This document shows, one piece after another, positions 11,691-25,414 of a stretch of DNA of 64,000 nucleotides. The notes beneath the pieces were generated by a model, which was not told the DNA's origin, did no database searches, and was given only the letters and a program-made list of their open reading frames with translations. The DNA is taken from contig JAHGAU010000004.1 in NCBI GenBank assembly GCA_019925105.1, forward strand, positions 248,001-312,000. The letters run 5' to 3'. The translations under genes and the position numbers were made by a program. Positions within the stretch are counted from its first letter, which is position 1. Each line of letters starts with the position of its first letter. The DNA is from Niebla homalea (Eukaryota; Ascomycota; Lecanoromycetes; Lecanorales; Ramalinaceae).

Positions 11691-11937
11691 ATATATATAA
11701 AAGAAATAAGTAAATAAGTAACTTTAATAAAAACCGATATTTAAGTAAATCCTTAATAATAAAATAAAAAACTTAAAGATTTAAGTGAATTAACTTATAT
11801 AAATTTTTAATTTCCCCTATACGGCCCTTAAAGAACCGTTTAATTAATAAATAACTTTTCCGTATATCCGATAAATTAATTAATAATTAAGTTATACCCT
11901 TTAATTTACTTAATTTTAATTACGTATATGTATAAAT

Positions 11938-12110
11938 ATATAATATTTTTAGTATTTTTAACATTTTTAGTATGTTTAACATTTTTAGTATGTTTAATAC
12001 TTTTAGTATGTTTGATACTTTTAGTATGTTTAATATTTTTAGTATTTTTAATATTTTTAGTATTTTTAATATTTTTAGTATTTTTAATAATTTTACTATT
12101 TTTAATTGGT
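11938..12110 (+). repeat. 15-bp minisatellite (TTTTTAGTATGTTTA-type units)
   Basis: About eleven imperfect copies of a 15-bp unit such as ATTTTTAGTATGTTTA. The period is a multiple of three, so one frame stays open for 63 codons as a Leu/Phe/Val string; that frame is a by-product of the repeat and not a gene. The array abuts the second copy of the 180-bp direct repeat, and a shorter version of the unit (GTTTTTAGTATTTATAGTG) precedes the first copy near 11510. Confidence 0.85.
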
Positions 12111-12240
12111 TTATCTTAAAATTTAAGTTATAAACATTTCGCCGTTAAAGTTTTAAAATACCTCGTTATTAAAATACCTTCCGCTATAGTTTAATTACGG
12201 GGTAAAGTTAGGGTTAAATACCCAATATAAATTATAGTCT
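12075..12240 (+). repeat. Diverged direct repeat, copy 2 (strongly TA-converted)
   Basis: This is the partner of the 11505-11690 repeat. Aligned landmarks include CGCCGTTAAAG, TACCTCGTTATTAAAATACC, and ACGGGGTAAAGTTAGGG. Differences from copy 1 are dominated by C-to-T and G-to-A, consistent with RIP acting unequally on the two copies. Confidence 0.5.
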
Positions 12241-14179
12241 TCCGGATCTATAATTAATTAAATAAGTATAAAGACTATTAGAAATTTATTTTATTTTTCC
12301 TAACATCTTAAAGATACTTATAGCTTAATTATTAATTAATTGCGCTTACTTTTTATTAAAATAAAATTTTTATTATTATTTATTCTATCGACCTTAAAGT
12401 AACTTAAGAAAGGTTTAAGTAAAAGCTAAATAATATAAATTAAATATAATAAATATTTTATTTTCTACCGCGTTTTTACGATATTAATAAATAAATTCTA
12501 GTATATTTTAGTTTCTCGGCGTAATATAACTATTATAATATTATTATTAGTTATTATTATTAATAATAAAAATTAAAGTATAATCCTTTACCTTATAGCT
12601 TTTAATTACCTTTATCGCAATAAGTATAAGCCGTTTATTATTATATATATTTGAAGTTAATTAATATATTATAATACTCTTAATCTTAATTAATTTAATA
12701 TACTATAATCGTTATATAAGTCTATTTATTGTTAACGGATTAATCATTTATAATTAATAAGACCTTATTACCGTCCTTAAGAAGATTTTTTTAGTAAAAG
12801 TAGCTTAAACTTTTTAAGGCATTTTATTCTATAATTCTTAATTATTATTAAAGAAAATAATATAAGGCCTTAATTAAAATAAATAAAAAGTTAATACGTT
12901 TTAATATACTTAATAATAGTAAATAATAAGGCTATAATAATAATTTATTACCGTAATTATTTTGAGAAATCCTTCCGTATTAAAACCTTATTATTAAATA
13001 AAAACCTTATTTATTAACTAATCACGTTTTATAAAATTAATTAAAAAAAGATTTATAATTATTTTTATAATAATTTAATCGAAGGGGAGATTTAATTATT
13101 TTATTATATTAAGTTAAATTAATATTTGTCTTAAATTTTTAATATGATTAATTTTTTTATAATTTTTAATTATTATATAGTTCTTTATTCTTAATATATT
13201 TTTTTAAAAAATTATAATTTTAAATATTATAAATTTTTATCGTATCTTTTATATACGATAAAAGGTAACCTAATATTGTTATTAATATATATAGTATTTT
13301 CTTTAAAATACTTTTAAGCGTCGGATTTTTTATTAATATTTTATATTAAATATTTCATTAAATACGTTTAAACTTATAGGGTATTTCCTTATTATATTAA
13401 GAACTCGTCTTTAATAATTACTTTATATATATAATACTTAGACTTACGCTTTAATCCCGTTATTAAAGAATTTAACATTAAAGGGTTTATATAGATTAAG
13501 CTTATATTATTGAATATATTAAAAGATATAATAATATAATAAAGTTAAATATAGATAAAATCTTTAAATAAAGTAAAATTTTTCTTTCTTTTTAAAAAAT
13601 GGTTAATTAATTAACATAATACCCTATTTATTATAATTAAACTAACTATAAAGATATTATTAGTATATAAACTTATAATAAAATTAATAGTTATCCTTTA
13701 CTTAAACCCTTTTAAGAAAACCGTAGGATTTAATTTAAAATCCCTATAAATAGAAAAGACCTTAAAATATAATAAAAGCGTATCAATATTAGAAAACTAT
13801 TTTATAATTAAGTAATAAATAAATATACTTTATATAATCTTTATAAAGTAAACCTTAAAAGCTTATTTTGAAAGATTATTCTTAAAAAATAATTTCTCCT
13901 TTATTAAATTAAAGTAAATTTAATATTATATATGATAAAAATTTATCCTTTACCTTTAATATAATCTTTATATTATTAAGCTCCTTAAAATTTATATTAA
14001 AAGATAACCTTAAAGAAAGTAGTCCGTATCTTAAGAATTATAATATTAAAAAATTAAAAAAATTATAATAAGATTACGTAGAAAGTCTTTTAAAAAATAG
14101 TTTTAATATAAAGTATTATTTATAAGTTAAAAAATAGGAAAAACGCTTTATTAATAATCCTTAATGCTTTAATAATTAA
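12241..14179. other. TA-saturated DNA, nothing recognised
   Basis: About 1.9 kb of extremely AT-rich sequence without LINE or LTR landmarks. It precedes the histone-like relic and may contain the rest of a decayed gene or element, but I cannot support any specific call. Confidence 0.4.
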
Positions 14180-14518
14180 TAAAAATTAAATGCTATATTA
14201 TATAAAATTCGTTAAATTTAAAAGTTTATAGTATTAATAATATTAAAAGTAAGTTTCATAAAATTAATTAAAGAAATAATTAGGGGAATTAAGGGCAAAA
14301 AAATATATAAATTTTGATCTATAAGCTTTAAAGTATTATAAAAGGCTGCGGAAGCCTATCTTATTAATGAATTTTAATATAAAATAACCTATAATAAGCC
14401 TTTAATATACAATTAATATATATATTTTAATTATTTTACTTATTATTATTATATATAAAATAAGTTATATTAATATAAAAAAAATATAAAATTAATCCGA
14501 ACGCTTAAAAGTAAATAA
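14180..14518 (+). pseudogene. RIP-like relic of a histone H3 fold, centromeric H3 (CENP-A)-like
   Basis: The plus-strand frame from about 14180 to 14390 reads, with TAA/TGA as likely former Q/R codons, KIR-x-I-x-KFIVLIILKVSF, then IKLIKEIIRGIKGKKIYKF, then SISFKVL-x-KAAEAYLINEF. This lines up almost gap-free with the alphaN-helix1-loop1-helix2 part of histone H3 (EIRxxQKxxxLxIxKxxF, xRLVREI, LQEAAEAYLVxLF). A third block in a shifted frame (about 14439-14518) reads IKKNIKLIRTLKSK and a stop, matching the H3 C-terminus (KDIQLARRIRG); the frame change fits a lost or RIP-altered intron. Loop 1 (11 residues between KEI and the F/W position) is two longer than in canonical H3, as in CENP-A proteins. 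Many differences (E-to-K, S-to-F, T-to-I, P-to-S, V-to-I, Q-to-stop) fit C-to-T or G-to-A change. It cannot be functional. Confidence 0.6.
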
Positions 14519-17136
14519 TTTTCATTTAAAATTTGAATATTATTATAAAATTTCGATTTTAATTAATAAATTAAGTTTAATAACTTTTTAAAATTATTAA
14601 ATAATAAAAAATTTAACTTTTATTATAATATCATAAGAAGAAGTTTTATTAAATATATTAAGATTAATTATAACAAGCTTTTTATTAATTTTATCTTTAA
14701 TTAGATAATTAAATTCCGTTATACTTTTTAATTAAATTTTTGATTAAATTATAAGTTCTTTAATTAAGAAAAAGCACTTTTATAAAAGTAATATTCTATT
14801 TAATTATGTTTCTTAAATTAAGGACTCTTTAATAAGCTAAATATATTTTTTTAATAAGAATTATAGTAGAAATTACTACCCTTAAGAATTATAGTTAATT
14901 CGTTAATAACCGTAATAATACGTTAATAATCAGTAGGAATTTCATCTTTAAAGTTATTTATGATTAATATTTAACCTTTTTTTGTTTTTATTACGTTCAT
15001 TATAATGTCTTAATTCTTTTTTTTAAGATTATAATCCTTTTATTAAAATATAAATTTAAATAATATTATTTATTTATCCTTTTTATAATTTTTATTATAT
15101 AAGAATAGCTTATAAATATAAGTAATTTTATTACGTTAAACGATTTACTTTTACTTAAAGAAACATTTATACGGCGGTAATAAATCCTTATATCAACGAT
15201 TAATTTTACATTTAATTAATATAATAATAATTATAAAATTTTGATTTTGATATATTTTTTTAAAAATACGTATAAAAGTTAAGGAATCTGATATTTAATT
15301 TATTTATAGTTTTTATATTTTACGTTAATTTAGATTTAATAAAGTTACGTTATAAGCGTTTAATTCTTTTAAATTAAATTATTTCATAATTATATAATTA
15401 AATATTTTATACTTTAATTACGTTTACTTAAAAATTTTTAATATTAAACTTATTTAAATTAACTTTCTTAATTTCCGTTTACGTTAAAAACGTTATAAAT
15501 CTTAAGTTTATTTGAATTAAATTAATTTTTTATATATAATAATAAAAGCTTTTACTTATTATTACTTTATTATTACTTAAATCCTTTCATAAAAGATTAT
15601 TATTATCTTTTATTAACTTTAACTTTTATATCCTATTTAACTTAAGACCGGTATTTAAGGTGAAAACGTTAATATATTAATTATTAAGAATATTAATAAT
15701 TATAAACGCATTAAGTATAAAGATAATTATATTAATTAATATACTGATTATTTAGAACGTTCTTCCTGGTTAATATTTTTAGTAAAATCCGATCTTTAAT
15801 AATAGCTTTCTTCTATTTATTAATTTCTTTTAATTTAAATAAATAATAGCTTAAGGCGGTTGAATTTATATACTTTATTTTTTTTGATTATTATTTTAAA
15901 GGGTAAAACTAAGCAATATAATTACGTGATTTTATTATATTTAAGTTTTATAAAAGCCTTTCTTTTATTTTATGTTTATTTTATAAATTAAGCTTCCTAT
16001 TACGTAGCTTATAAAATAAGTTATTTTTAAAAATAATATTATTATTTATAAGAGATTTATCTTATAAAAGCTTTTTTTTTTTTTACTTTAAGTTTTATTT
16101 ACGGATTAAACTTTTTATTATATAACTTATAAAATATATTGTTTTAAAGAATAATATCATTTTTTATAAAAGATTTATCCTTTAAATAATCAATACGTAT
16201 AAAAAAATACTTAAGCTTTAAACTTTTAAAGCTTTCTATATATAATAGTTACTTTCTTTGGGTTTTACTTTAAATAAGAAATCTATAAATAGGCTTTTAA
16301 GGTTCTTAATATGGTTTGTAATTATAAAACTTAAAATAATAATATATAAAAGTATTAAAAGAAATAATTACTTAATAAGTTACTTAATAATAAAAAAAGA
16401 GAATAAAACATTAAGAATTTAAAATTAAGAATTTTAATAAATATATTAACAAATATATTAATGAATAAAATATACATGAAACTTAATTTATTAAAATTTT
16501 TAAGGTTAAATTCTGGGGCTAGGAATCTATAAAAAATTATATTTTAATTATTATAAAGATTAATACAAATAATCCGGTTACGGGTTAAAATACTTATAGC
16601 ATTAAAATAAAATATATTACGTATATTACCGAGTTTTTAAAGTATTCCGAAATTTTTTTTTTAAGTTAATTCAAATTAAGGTTAACGTTATATGAGCCCC
16701 ATAAGGATTAAATAGTATTATATTTAATAGTTTTAATTATTAAAAAAATAGGCAGAAAGATTATTAATTAAAATACTAAATAATAACGAGATAATATTTA
16801 TTATTTTATATTATTTAACTTTTTCTAAGCGAATTTAAAGTATTTACTTTTTTTAATATTAAGCTTAAATAAGTATAAATCCCAATGGTATTAAGATTCA
16901 CTATAAATCCGTATTAACCAGTAATTTTACCTTAAGAATCTCTTACTTTATACTTAATTATGTTTATATTTTATATTTAATTAATATCTATCCTTTATAT
17001 CCTTCTTATTATTAAATAATTAATAAATAGTACTTTTATATTACTATACGTATATTAAATTACGTATATTGACCCGTATTAAATAGATTGTTAAGAAATA
17101 AATTAACTAAAAGGAAAGCTTAATTATTATTATAAT
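14519..17136. other. TA-saturated DNA, possible broken frame on the minus strand at 14.80-14.97 kb
   Basis: About 2.6 kb without LINE landmarks. On the minus strand, reading down from about 14965, a frame gives DEIPTDY-x-RIITVINELTI and then ILKGSNFYYNSY-x-KN with only TAA stops, a texture like RIP-mutated coding DNA. The family is unknown. The rest shows no supportable feature. The block ends at the target site of LINE D. Confidence 0.3.
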
Positions 17137-17149
17137 AAATATATAATAT

Positions 17150-19621
17150 TGATTGATTAATTTATTTATACTACGGATCTAGCTAAGCTAATTCCGGCGT
17201 TCCTTAATACTCGGCCATTTGGTTTTATTGGTAACCGTAAAAAACCCGATATTTATAATGTTAGGAATAAAAACCGGTATTTACCCAGCTTTTACTCTTA
17301 TCTTAAGGGTTAAGAGTATTTATAGCCGTTTAAAGAGTAAGAATTTATTTATATATTTTTTCCAAGAAAACCTATAATATTATAATTAAATTTACTTAAG
17401 GATTACCTTTAAACTTATTATTCTTCCGTTATTTTACGGGTTTATTTAATATTAAAATTTTAAAATTCCGATTATATTATTAAATACCTTTATTAATACG
17501 TATATTATTATTATTTTATTTATATAATTTTATTAACCGATATAATATCATTTTTTATACCGCTTTAATATTTATAGCCCCTTTAACCCTTTATTAAGTA
17601 TAATTTTCCCGCCGCTTCTTTTTATTTTTAAATTAACGGCGAGGTTTCTTAGTTAAATTTTCGATTACTTTATTTATTTCTTTAATTAAATTAAATTATA
17701 GTAATAAGCCCGTAATTATTATAAATTTAACGGCCGCCTTAATACCCTTTTTATTAATAAGTATTTAATAATAATCGTTAATCCTTATTTTTTTAATTAA
17801 TCCCGGTTTAAGCTTTTTAAATAATAATAGGAGATTAATACGTATACGGCGTCCTGCTTTTATTATTTATATTCATAATTAACGTTAATTTAACTACCGG
17901 TATATATAATAAAAAAGGAAGTAAATTAAACCGTTTTTATTTATCCGGAGTTAAATTATTAATACGTTATTACTTTTCTTTATAATCCCGTAACGTTAAA
18001 GATACTTATTAATAATTTTATTATTATTTAAAGCCAGATATTATTACCCTTAAGGGATTAATTCTTTATATTTACGTTAACGCTTTATTTACCTTTTCAT
18101 AGTCTATAGGATAATTGCCGTTAATTTCGCTTTTATAATTTTATTTTTTTCCGTTATTTTTATTTTAAATAAGAATTTATACGTTCTTATATTAATTTCT
18201 TAAACGTGAATTAAATCGACCTTTTTTTGGTTTACTTTAGTTTAACTTCCGTAAAAAAGGTAGATACCGTTTCTTTACGCTTTTTTATTTAAGGCCTTTT
18301 ATAATTTTAATAAATACGTTTATTTCCTATTAATATAATTAAGTTTATATTTTTTTTAAGTTTTATTTAAATAATTATTTAATTTAAAGTTAATTTTATT
18401 AATAATATAAAAACTTTAGATTTTAATATTAAGATAGAAGTTACTTTATATACTTTATTTATTACTTTTAAATATCGGTTTTAAACCTTTTATAGTTACC
18501 GGACGGGTTCTTTTTTATATTTAAATATATTTTTAAATATATATTAAATAATTATTATATATATTATTATAAGTTTTATAACCGCCTAATAAATAATTTT
18601 AATCTTTTATAAAATAACTCTTTACGTTAATGCTATAAAATAAATAAGGCTTTTTTCTTATAAAATTATCTTTTTTTAGATTTTTCTTATATAATCCTTT
18701 TAAATTAACTTTTTATTAATTTATAAATTAAATACCTTAATATTAATTTCCAATTTTATTATTATATTACTTAAATCTATTATAATTATCGTATTATATA
18801 ATTTTAAATTCTTTATTATATAAATAAGCTTATACTTATACGGGGTAAATTAAACTTTATATATTTTTACTTATTATAAATAAACTTTATAAATTTATTT
18901 TAATTTTAAATAATTTATATAAGTAAACGTATTATAAATTAAAAGATAAATATTATTAATAAAGTTTTTAATTTAAATTTTTTATTTTAGCTTTATTAAG
19001 TTTTTAATAAAAGGGCCGTTAAAGAATAAAAATAAAATTAAAAAGATAAATAACCTTTAAAGAATCCTTATTCTTATAAGTTTTATTATATTTATTTTTT
19101 ATCCTAAGTTAATTAACGTTACTTAATTACTTAAGAAATTCTTTATTTAATTTATAAAGAAAAATAAAACCTTTTTTTTTCCGTAAATTATATAATAACC
19201 TTTAATAATTTACTTTATTAAATACCCTTATAATATTTAAGGAAAAAGGATTTATAACGTATTTCTTCCTATAACCTTATATTATATATATATTATCGAT
19301 TAAGCCTTTAAAAACCGTTTTTATTAACTATCCTTTTCTTATTTTTATTTTTTAATTAAAGAATAATTTATATTCTTTTACGTAATTATTTAAGATCTTT
19401 ATAATTATTATCTTTAAAGCCTTTTTTAATATATAAAGGAATATTATAGGTCTATATAACTTTATTTCCGAATAATTTAACTTAATTAACTTCTTAAGGA
19501 TAATCGTTTTAACTTTTTTAAATTTATAAAAATAATATTTTATATTAAAATAAACTTAAAATAAATAAATAAAGATTTCTTTGAATAACGGCGTTATTAT
19601 AAATAAAGACCTATTTAATAT
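17150..19621 (-). mobile_element. LINE copy D, 3' half
   Basis: Minus-strand LINE. Its 3' end (left) shows the reverse-complement tail ATTGATTGATTAATT and the conserved TTTATACTACGGATCTAGCT block at 17162-17190. The copy is cut at 19621 by LINE E and resumes at 25415, with ACCTATTTAATAT on both sides of E. D itself is bordered by AAATATATAATAT at 17137-17149 and 28749-28761. Removing E and one duplication leaves about 5793 bp, a full-length element. Coding frames are ruined by RIP-type stops. Confidence 0.9.
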
Positions 19622-22600
19622 TGATTAATTGATTGATTTATACTACGGGTCTAATTAAGCTAATTCCGGCGTTCCTTAATACGCGGCCTTTTAGCCTTAT
19701 TAATAACCGTAAAAACCTGATACTTATAACGTTAAAGCAAAAACCGGCGTTTACCAGGCCTCTACCCTTTATCCCTTAAGGTAAAGGATATTAACGGCCG
19801 TTTAAAGAATAATAATTTATTTATATATTTCTTATATTCTAACTTCCCCAAGAAAATCCGTAATATTATAACTATATCCTTATAGGGGCTATCCTTAAGC
19901 TTATTGCTTTTCCGCCTTTTTATATATTTATATTACCTTAATTTTATATAATACCTTTAAATATCCTTATTAATATTTATACGTTTAATATATATTCCTT
20001 TTATATTATTATTATTATTAATTCCTTTAAAGACTTTTAATAAGCGTTTATTATTGTATTTTTATAGCTATAAAAGATATTTTCCGATTTATATAATTAA
20101 CGTAATTAATTTCCGTTCTTCTTTTTCTTCCTTAACCGGTAACGGGTTTTCTCCGTAAAATCTTTAATAATTTTATTTATTTTTATAGCGAGGCTAAATT
20201 ATAATAATAATCCGATAAATATTATAAACTTAACGATTACCCGGATATTTTACTTTATAAATAATATTTGGCGGTAATTATAAATATTAGCTTTTATAAT
20301 AAATCTTAATTTAATTTCCGTAAATAAAAGATAAAAAATAAGGACGTATATAGTATCCTATTTTTTTTATCCGTATTTATATCCGGTGTTTATCCGATTT
20401 TTAATATATATAATAAATAAAAAGTAAGTTAAACCGTTTTTACCTATTTAAAGTTAAATTATTAATACGTTATTACCCTTCCTTATAATATTATAATAAC
20501 GGAGATATTTATTAATAATCTTTTTATTGTTAAAAGTTAAATAATAATAACTTTAAGGTATAAAGTCTTTATATTTCCGTTAACGTTTAGTTTACTTTAT
20601 CGTAACTTATAAGGTAATTACTATAATTTTTACTTTTTAAATCCTTTTAGTTTTAATTTTTCTTACGTTTAATAAAAGTTTATACCCGCTTAAGTTAATT
20701 TCCGGGATATTAATAAAATTAATTTTTTTAACTTATTCTTACTTTATCTTAATAAAAAAAAAGATAAGTATCTTTAATTTATTCTTTTTAACTTTAAACT
20801 TATTAAGATTCTAACGGATCCGTCCGTTTTTTATTATCGTAATTAAATATATATATTTTTTTAATTTTATTTAAATAATTATTTAATTTAATAAGATTTT
20901 AATCGGCGGTATAAAAACCTTAAACTTTAATACCGGGATAAAGGTTATTTTATAAATATTATTAATTATTTTTAAATATTAATTCTAGACTTTTTATAAT
21001 ATTTAAATAAGCTCTTTCTTATATCCCGGAGTACCCTTAAATATATATTAAATAACCGTAACGTATATTATAACTGGCTTTATTATAACTTAATAGATAA
21101 TCCGGGCCTTTTATCACGTAATTTTTTATATTAATATAACGAGATAAATAAGGCCTTTTTTTTATAAAGTTATTTTCTTTTAAACCTTTCTTATATAATT
21201 TTTTTAATTAAGCTTTTTATTTATTTAAAGGTTAAAGACTTTAATATTGGTATCTAGCTTTACCGTAATTTTATTTAAGTCCATTATAATTATTATATTA
21301 TATAGCTTTAAGCTCCTAATTATATAAATAAATTTATACTTATATAATATAAATTAAGTCCCGTAAGTTCTTACTTATTAAAGATAGACTTTATAAGCTT
21401 ATTTTAATTCTAAATAATTTATACGTATAAAGGTATTATAAACTAAAAAATAAATATTATTAATAAAATCTTTAACTTAAACCTTTTATTTTAAATTAAT
21501 AAAGTCTTTAATTAATAAATTATTAAAGAATAAAAATAATATAAAAGAAATAAATAATCTTTAAAGAATCCTTATTATAATAAGCTTTATTAAGCTTATT
21601 TTTTATTTTAAGTTAATTAATATAATTTAATTATTTAAGAAACTCTTTATTTATTTAATTAAAAAAGTAATATCCCCTTTTTCTTTAAGTTATATAATAA
21701 TTTTTAATAATTTATTTTATTAAAAATACTTATAATATTAAAAGAAAGAAGATTTATAATATATTTTTTCCCGTAACCTTATATTATATATATGCCGTTA
21801 ATTAGTCTTTTAAGGGTTATTTTTATTAATTAATTTCTCTTTATTCTTATTTATTGATTAAGGAGAAGTCCGTAATTTTCTATATAATTATTAAGGATCC
21901 TTATTATTATTATTTTTAAGGCTTTCTTTAACGTATATAGGAGTATAATAAGTTTATAAGACTTTACCTTAAAGTAATCCAGCTTAATAAACTTTTTAAA
22001 TATAATCGTTTTTACTTTCTTAAACTTATATAAGTAATAATTAACGTCGAAATATACTTAAAAAAAATAAATAAAAACCTTTTTAAACGGTAAAATTATT
22101 ATTATTAAGAATTTATTAAGAATTTTATTTAATCCCGGGGCTTTATTTTTCTTTAGTTTATTAATTATTTTAATTATTATATTTTATATTATTACTTTAT
22201 TTATTAATACGGGATCGGGATATATAACGCCGTTAATATCGCTTAAATTAATTTCTAATAAAGGGGGAAAAATATTCCTTTAAGGGCCTTAATTTTACCG
22301 TTAAAGGTATTAATTAATATATTATCGGGTTTTTTAAAAGGCGGGAATTTAAAAAAACTTTAATTTTTTATTTTATTCTTTATTCTATTTCGTTAACTTT
22401 TAAATATTATAAGGTAAAACCGTTAAATTATATATTATAAATTAAAAGTATATTTATTTAATTTTTTAATAATTTTTTCCTTTTTTTTTTTTTAAGTAAT
22501 TTTTAATTAATTAAATATTTCTTAGTTCCTATATTTGGAAGCTTATTTAATTAGTTTTTTCACCTTTATAATCGTGGTTATATATCCTTTATTTTAATAA

Positions 22601-25414
22601 ATTTTAACTTTTTAAGAAAGTTTTATTATTAAAATAATTTTATTAATTATTTCATTTAATACCTTTATTATTTATTCTATAAAAAAATCGATCCGGTCTT
22701 TATTATTTAATTAAGGAAGGTCCGTAAATTATATTATTATTTCTTCCGCTTTTATATAAACCTTTATTTCCTTAATCGTTTTCTATATTTTCTTTACCGA
22801 TAATAATATAGTCGTATTAACGGTTTAATCCAGGGTTATCTATATTAATATATAATCTGAATTATATTTTAAGTCCTTTTATAACTTATATATTATAACC
22901 GCGTTAATAACTTTTTCCGTATTAAAAATTAAATTAATTATTATTTTAAATTTATAATTCTTTTATATAATAATCCCTTATAATATTAATAATAAAAAAT
23001 TAACTTAAATAATAATTATTAATAGATTATTTAATTTAACGTAATTTATTATACGTTTTTCTTTATTCTATATATAATAATATAAATTAAAGTTTTTAAG
23101 TAATATATATTTACTTAAAGTAATTAAGACCTTTTAAATAATAATATTATAAAAAATCCTTTTTTATTAACCGGCGGCGGATTATATATATTATAAATAT
23201 TAAGGTTACCTTTTAAGTTTTTTTCCTTTATAATATAAAGTATATAAAGGTTTTTATTATAATAAATAATATCTTAATTATTTACGTTAAGCCGCTTATT
23301 TATAAAGAAATATATTCTGGTTATTTTATCCCCCTTAAAGGCTAAATAAAACCCCTCTTTTAAATTAATAAATAAATATATATATAGGTTATATAGTAAT
23401 TTTTATATTATTATAATATTAATATCTTTAACTTTTTTAAACTTAAATATTAATATTACGGCTTTAATTTTTTTATTATAAACGTTATATTATATTATTC
23501 TTAAAAACGTTAATATATTATATATTAACCTTTATAAGGGCTTTTTTTTTTTTATATTTATTTAAATTACGGACTTTTTATTAAAATTAAATATTTTTTA
23601 ATTTAATCTTTTCTTGGCTATTATTAAAAATATAAAATAACCGGCTTTTAAGGTTAAAATTATAAGGAGTTTTCTTTTCTTTATTATTATTTACCTTTTA
23701 TTATTTAATTAATTAAACTTATATTTTAAGGTTATTTTTAATTAATTTATAAGATTAATCTTATATATATTATATTATTAGATTTTCGCGGTTATCCGGG
23801 TTTCCTTACCTTTGGTTTCTTTAACTCTTATTATATATTTAAAATCCTATATTAAATATTTTTCCTTATTATACGTAACGTATTTAAACGTATTTTTTAT
23901 AAACCTTTTAATTACCAGTTTTATATACTTATAGATATTATAGCTTTTAATATAAACCGTATATTTTATAATATTAAGGTATTTTATAATAATATATTTA
24001 TAGCCTTAATACTTAAAATATTAATAAATATTAGCCGCTTTATCTTATAGTTAAGTTATCTTAAGAAATCCCTTTTTAATAATTTTTTTATTTAAAACGT
24101 TATTATATATTTTTATTAATATTACGCTTAATATAATAATAAAATACTTTTTATATATCTTAAGGAATTAAGTCTTTTTATTATTAACGGAAACCTATAA
24201 TTAACGATATTAAGCCTTAAATAAAAAATTATATTCTCTTTTTCTATATTCTTTAATATAACCTTTTTCTTGGCTTTTTTAAAACGTAATAAATATATTT
24301 TATTTATTATAACGGTAAACGATTATTTTAAAACTTTAACCGACTTATATTTTCCTTTATTAATTTAAGTTTTAAACCTTTTTAAGTTTTCTTTTATTTT
24401 TAAAAACGTTATATTAAAGAAAATATCCTTACTTTATAATTTACGTACCGTAATAATCTGTTTTATTAATGGTTCCGTTATTACTTTAAAAGCCTTTATT
24501 AATTATAATAAGTTTATTTTTATTATTATATTCCTTTTTTCGTTATTAAATAGGCGGATTATTATTATTTTCGTTTTCCTTAATATAACCGTTTTCTTTT
24601 CTATTATTTTTTTATTTTTTACCGCGGATACTTTTTTTATTATCCTTATTGCTTAACTTTTTTTCATTTAAAAAACCGCTACCTTCGTATTTTCGTTTTA
24701 TATATTTAAATATTAAACCGCCGTCTTTACCTTTTATTAATATTTTTGCTTTTACTTTTTAAGAACCTTATAAGTACTCTGCCTCCCTTAATTTTACCCC
24801 TATTTTCATATAAAAATCTTTTACGTTTTTTAATTTAATTTATAGCATTAATTAAATCTTTAACGTAATATCCTTCTACTTTATTATAAAGAGTCCTTTT
24901 AAGGTTTTTATAGTTTCCCTTACCGCCTTTTCGCCCTCCTTTATTAAGCGATGTATTATCTCCGTTTTTATTTTTAATCTTTTATAATCCCGTTTTCCTT
25001 ATTAGCTTTATTTCCTTTTTATATACCCTTAATAATACTTTTATTATGGTCTTTTTACCCCTTCCTTCCGTTTATATCCTTTATTATTAATACCGTACCG
25101 GCCTTTTTACCCCTTTATTTATTTATTACCTCCGTATTATTATTAAACGTTTTACGCGTTTTAATATGCGTATTTTATTAACCTTAATTTCTTTATTTAT
25201 TTTAAGTATTATCTGGTTTATTATTATTATATTGCCCGTATACGTTATCGCCGTTTTTATTAATATAAATTACTTACCCGTTTATCACCTTATTCTTAAC
25301 CATTACGTTATTTCTACTTATCGCACTTAATATACTCCCCTTACTGTCGCTAGAACTATATATATACGCATCGTTTTGGACCTCTGGGGTCCCTTTATTC
25401 GTCGCCATCCTCTC
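19622..25414 (-). mobile_element. LINE copy E, full length (about 5.79 kb), nested in D
   Basis: A complete minus-strand copy of the Tad/I-like family. At its right (5') end the reverse complement begins with a very short leader and ATGGCGACGAATAAAGGGAC (start at about 25408), the conserved ORF1 start reading MATNKGTPEV. The left (3') end has the TCAA-type tail at 19622-19637 and the conserved 3' block. It is flanked by a 13-bp TSD ACCTATTTAATAT (19609-19621 and 25415-25427). In order from the 5' end come ORF1, endonuclease, reverse transcriptase and the 3' UTR, inferred by alignment to other copies; no frame is intact. Confidence 0.9.

Noticed and set aside
11928..12119. Hydrophobic 63-codon ORF that could be taken for a membrane peptide
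   Set aside because: It is entirely produced by a 15-bp minisatellite whose period is divisible by three.
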